DNA from: Planctomycetota bacterium
GTDB lineage: Bacteria > Planctomycetota > Planctomycetia > Gemmatales > Gemmataceae
Direction: 5' to 3'
DNA: 6,296 nucleotides
NCBI GenBank assembly: GCA_016200155.1
Contig: JACQFG010000342.1
Location: 1 to 6,296 of the forward strand
Below are positions 6,179 through 6,296 of this stretch, one piece after another. The position numbers and the translations under genes are program-made. Positions within the stretch are counted from its first letter, which is position 1, and the number at the start of each line of letters is the position of its first letter. The notes under the pieces were generated by a model. That model did not search any database. It worked only from the letters and a program-made list of their open reading frames with translations, and was not told where the DNA came from.

Positions 6179-6184
6179 ATTATA
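6179..6184 (-). promoter_or_regulatory. Consensus -10 box giving a probable leaderless transcript
   Basis: On the minus strand TATAAT (6184-6179) is a perfect -10 hexamer, and only the six bases CAGCGC separate it from the ATG at 6172. Transcription normally starts about 7 bases after this box, so the RNA would begin at or next to the A of ATG. The lack of a Shine-Dalgarno sequence before this gene fits a leaderless mRNA. The -35 region (about 6201-6208) matches the consensus poorly. Confidence 0.45.
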
Positions 6185-6187
6185 GGC

Positions 6188-6241
6188 TCATCCCCGGAAC
6201 ATGCGCAGTTCGGCTGGTCGCTTTACATGTGTTTCACTCAT
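6188..6241 (-). CDS. Possible 17-residue leader ORF upstream of the saccharopine dehydrogenase-like gene
   Basis: The minus strand has GGGGGAGGGG (6258-6249), a purine-rich Shine-Dalgarno-like run. Seven bases later comes an ATG opening MSETHVKRPAELRMFRG and a TGA at 6190-6188. It is in the same frame as the downstream gene, with five codons between its stop and the next ATG. The composition looks like normal sequence rather than repeat. The peptide is too short to judge coding potential and has no regulatory amino-acid run. Its start overlaps the inverted copy of the 9-bp repeat. It could be a leader peptide allowing re-initiation, or simply chance. Confidence 0.2.
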   Translation of the reverse strand: MSETHVKRPAELRMFRG

Positions 6242-6296
6242 TTCACCACCCCTCCCCCAAATGAAACACATGAAACACATGAAACACATGAAACAC
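6226..6296. repeat. 9-bp tandem repeat with an inverted copy
   Basis: Four perfect head-to-tail copies of ATGAAACAC occupy 6261-6296 and run to the window edge, so the array may continue. An inverted copy, CATGTGTTTCA (6226-6236), pairs perfectly over 11 bp with 6262-6272 and leaves a 25-base loop containing a C-rich tract (G-rich on the minus strand, 6249-6258). Because the unit is 9 bp, the plus strand would read Met-Lys-His repeatedly, but no ribosome-binding site precedes it. The array lies about 90 bp upstream of the saccharopine dehydrogenase-like start. It is best described as an intergenic tandem repeat of unknown function. Confidence 0.85.

Noticed and set aside
6261..6296. A CRISPR array or a Met-Lys-His repeat protein at the right edge
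   Set aside because: The 9-bp units are contiguous with no spacers, so it is not CRISPR, and no ribosome-binding site precedes the ATG.

Overview
The window is a compact, GC-rich (about 60% by eye) bacterial chromosomal segment of ordinary housekeeping and accessory genes. A planctomycete or close relative is my best guess. The reasons are a Uma2-family nuclease gene, a long HEAT/TPR protein of a kind common there, and long intergenic palindromes placed directly after stop codons. This is an inference from gene content and recollection, not from a marker gene. There is no rRNA, tRNA, CRISPR array, integrase or transposase.

Layout: (1) positions 1-156, minus strand, hold the first 52 codons of a Uma2 (DUF820) family protein that leaves the window. 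(2) A 156-bp divergent promoter region follows. (3) On the plus strand lie a cysteine synthase (313-1269) and an FAD-dependent DAO-family amine/amino-acid oxidoreductase (1345-2523), separated by a near-perfect 25-bp-stem hairpin. (4) Three minus-strand genes fill the rest. In transcription order they are a saccharopine dehydrogenase-like NAD(P) oxidoreductase (6172-5117), a small exported protein of unknown function (4990-4223), and a HEAT-repeat/TPR-like protein (4138-2525). A second long palindrome begins exactly at the stop of the exported protein and ends about 19 bp before the HEAT gene start. The HEAT gene and the oxidoreductase converge with a single base between their stop codons. (5) The right end (6173-6296) is non-coding or leader DNA with a perfect TATAAT box six bases from the start codon, a possible 17-codon leader ORF, and a 9-bp tandem repeat cut by the window edge.

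The genes do not form an obvious single pathway. Cysteine synthase completes cysteine assimilation, and the DAO-family enzyme and the saccharopine dehydrogenase-like enzyme are both oxidoreductases whose substrates cannot be read from sequence. The exported protein and the HEAT/TPR protein may be co-transcribed. I see no convincing new multi-gene system. The points most worth checking are the A9 slippery tract plus downstream stem-loop inside the HEAT/TPR gene, the two palindromes that share placement and end bases, and the leaderless-or-leader-peptide arrangement with 9-bp repeats at the right end.
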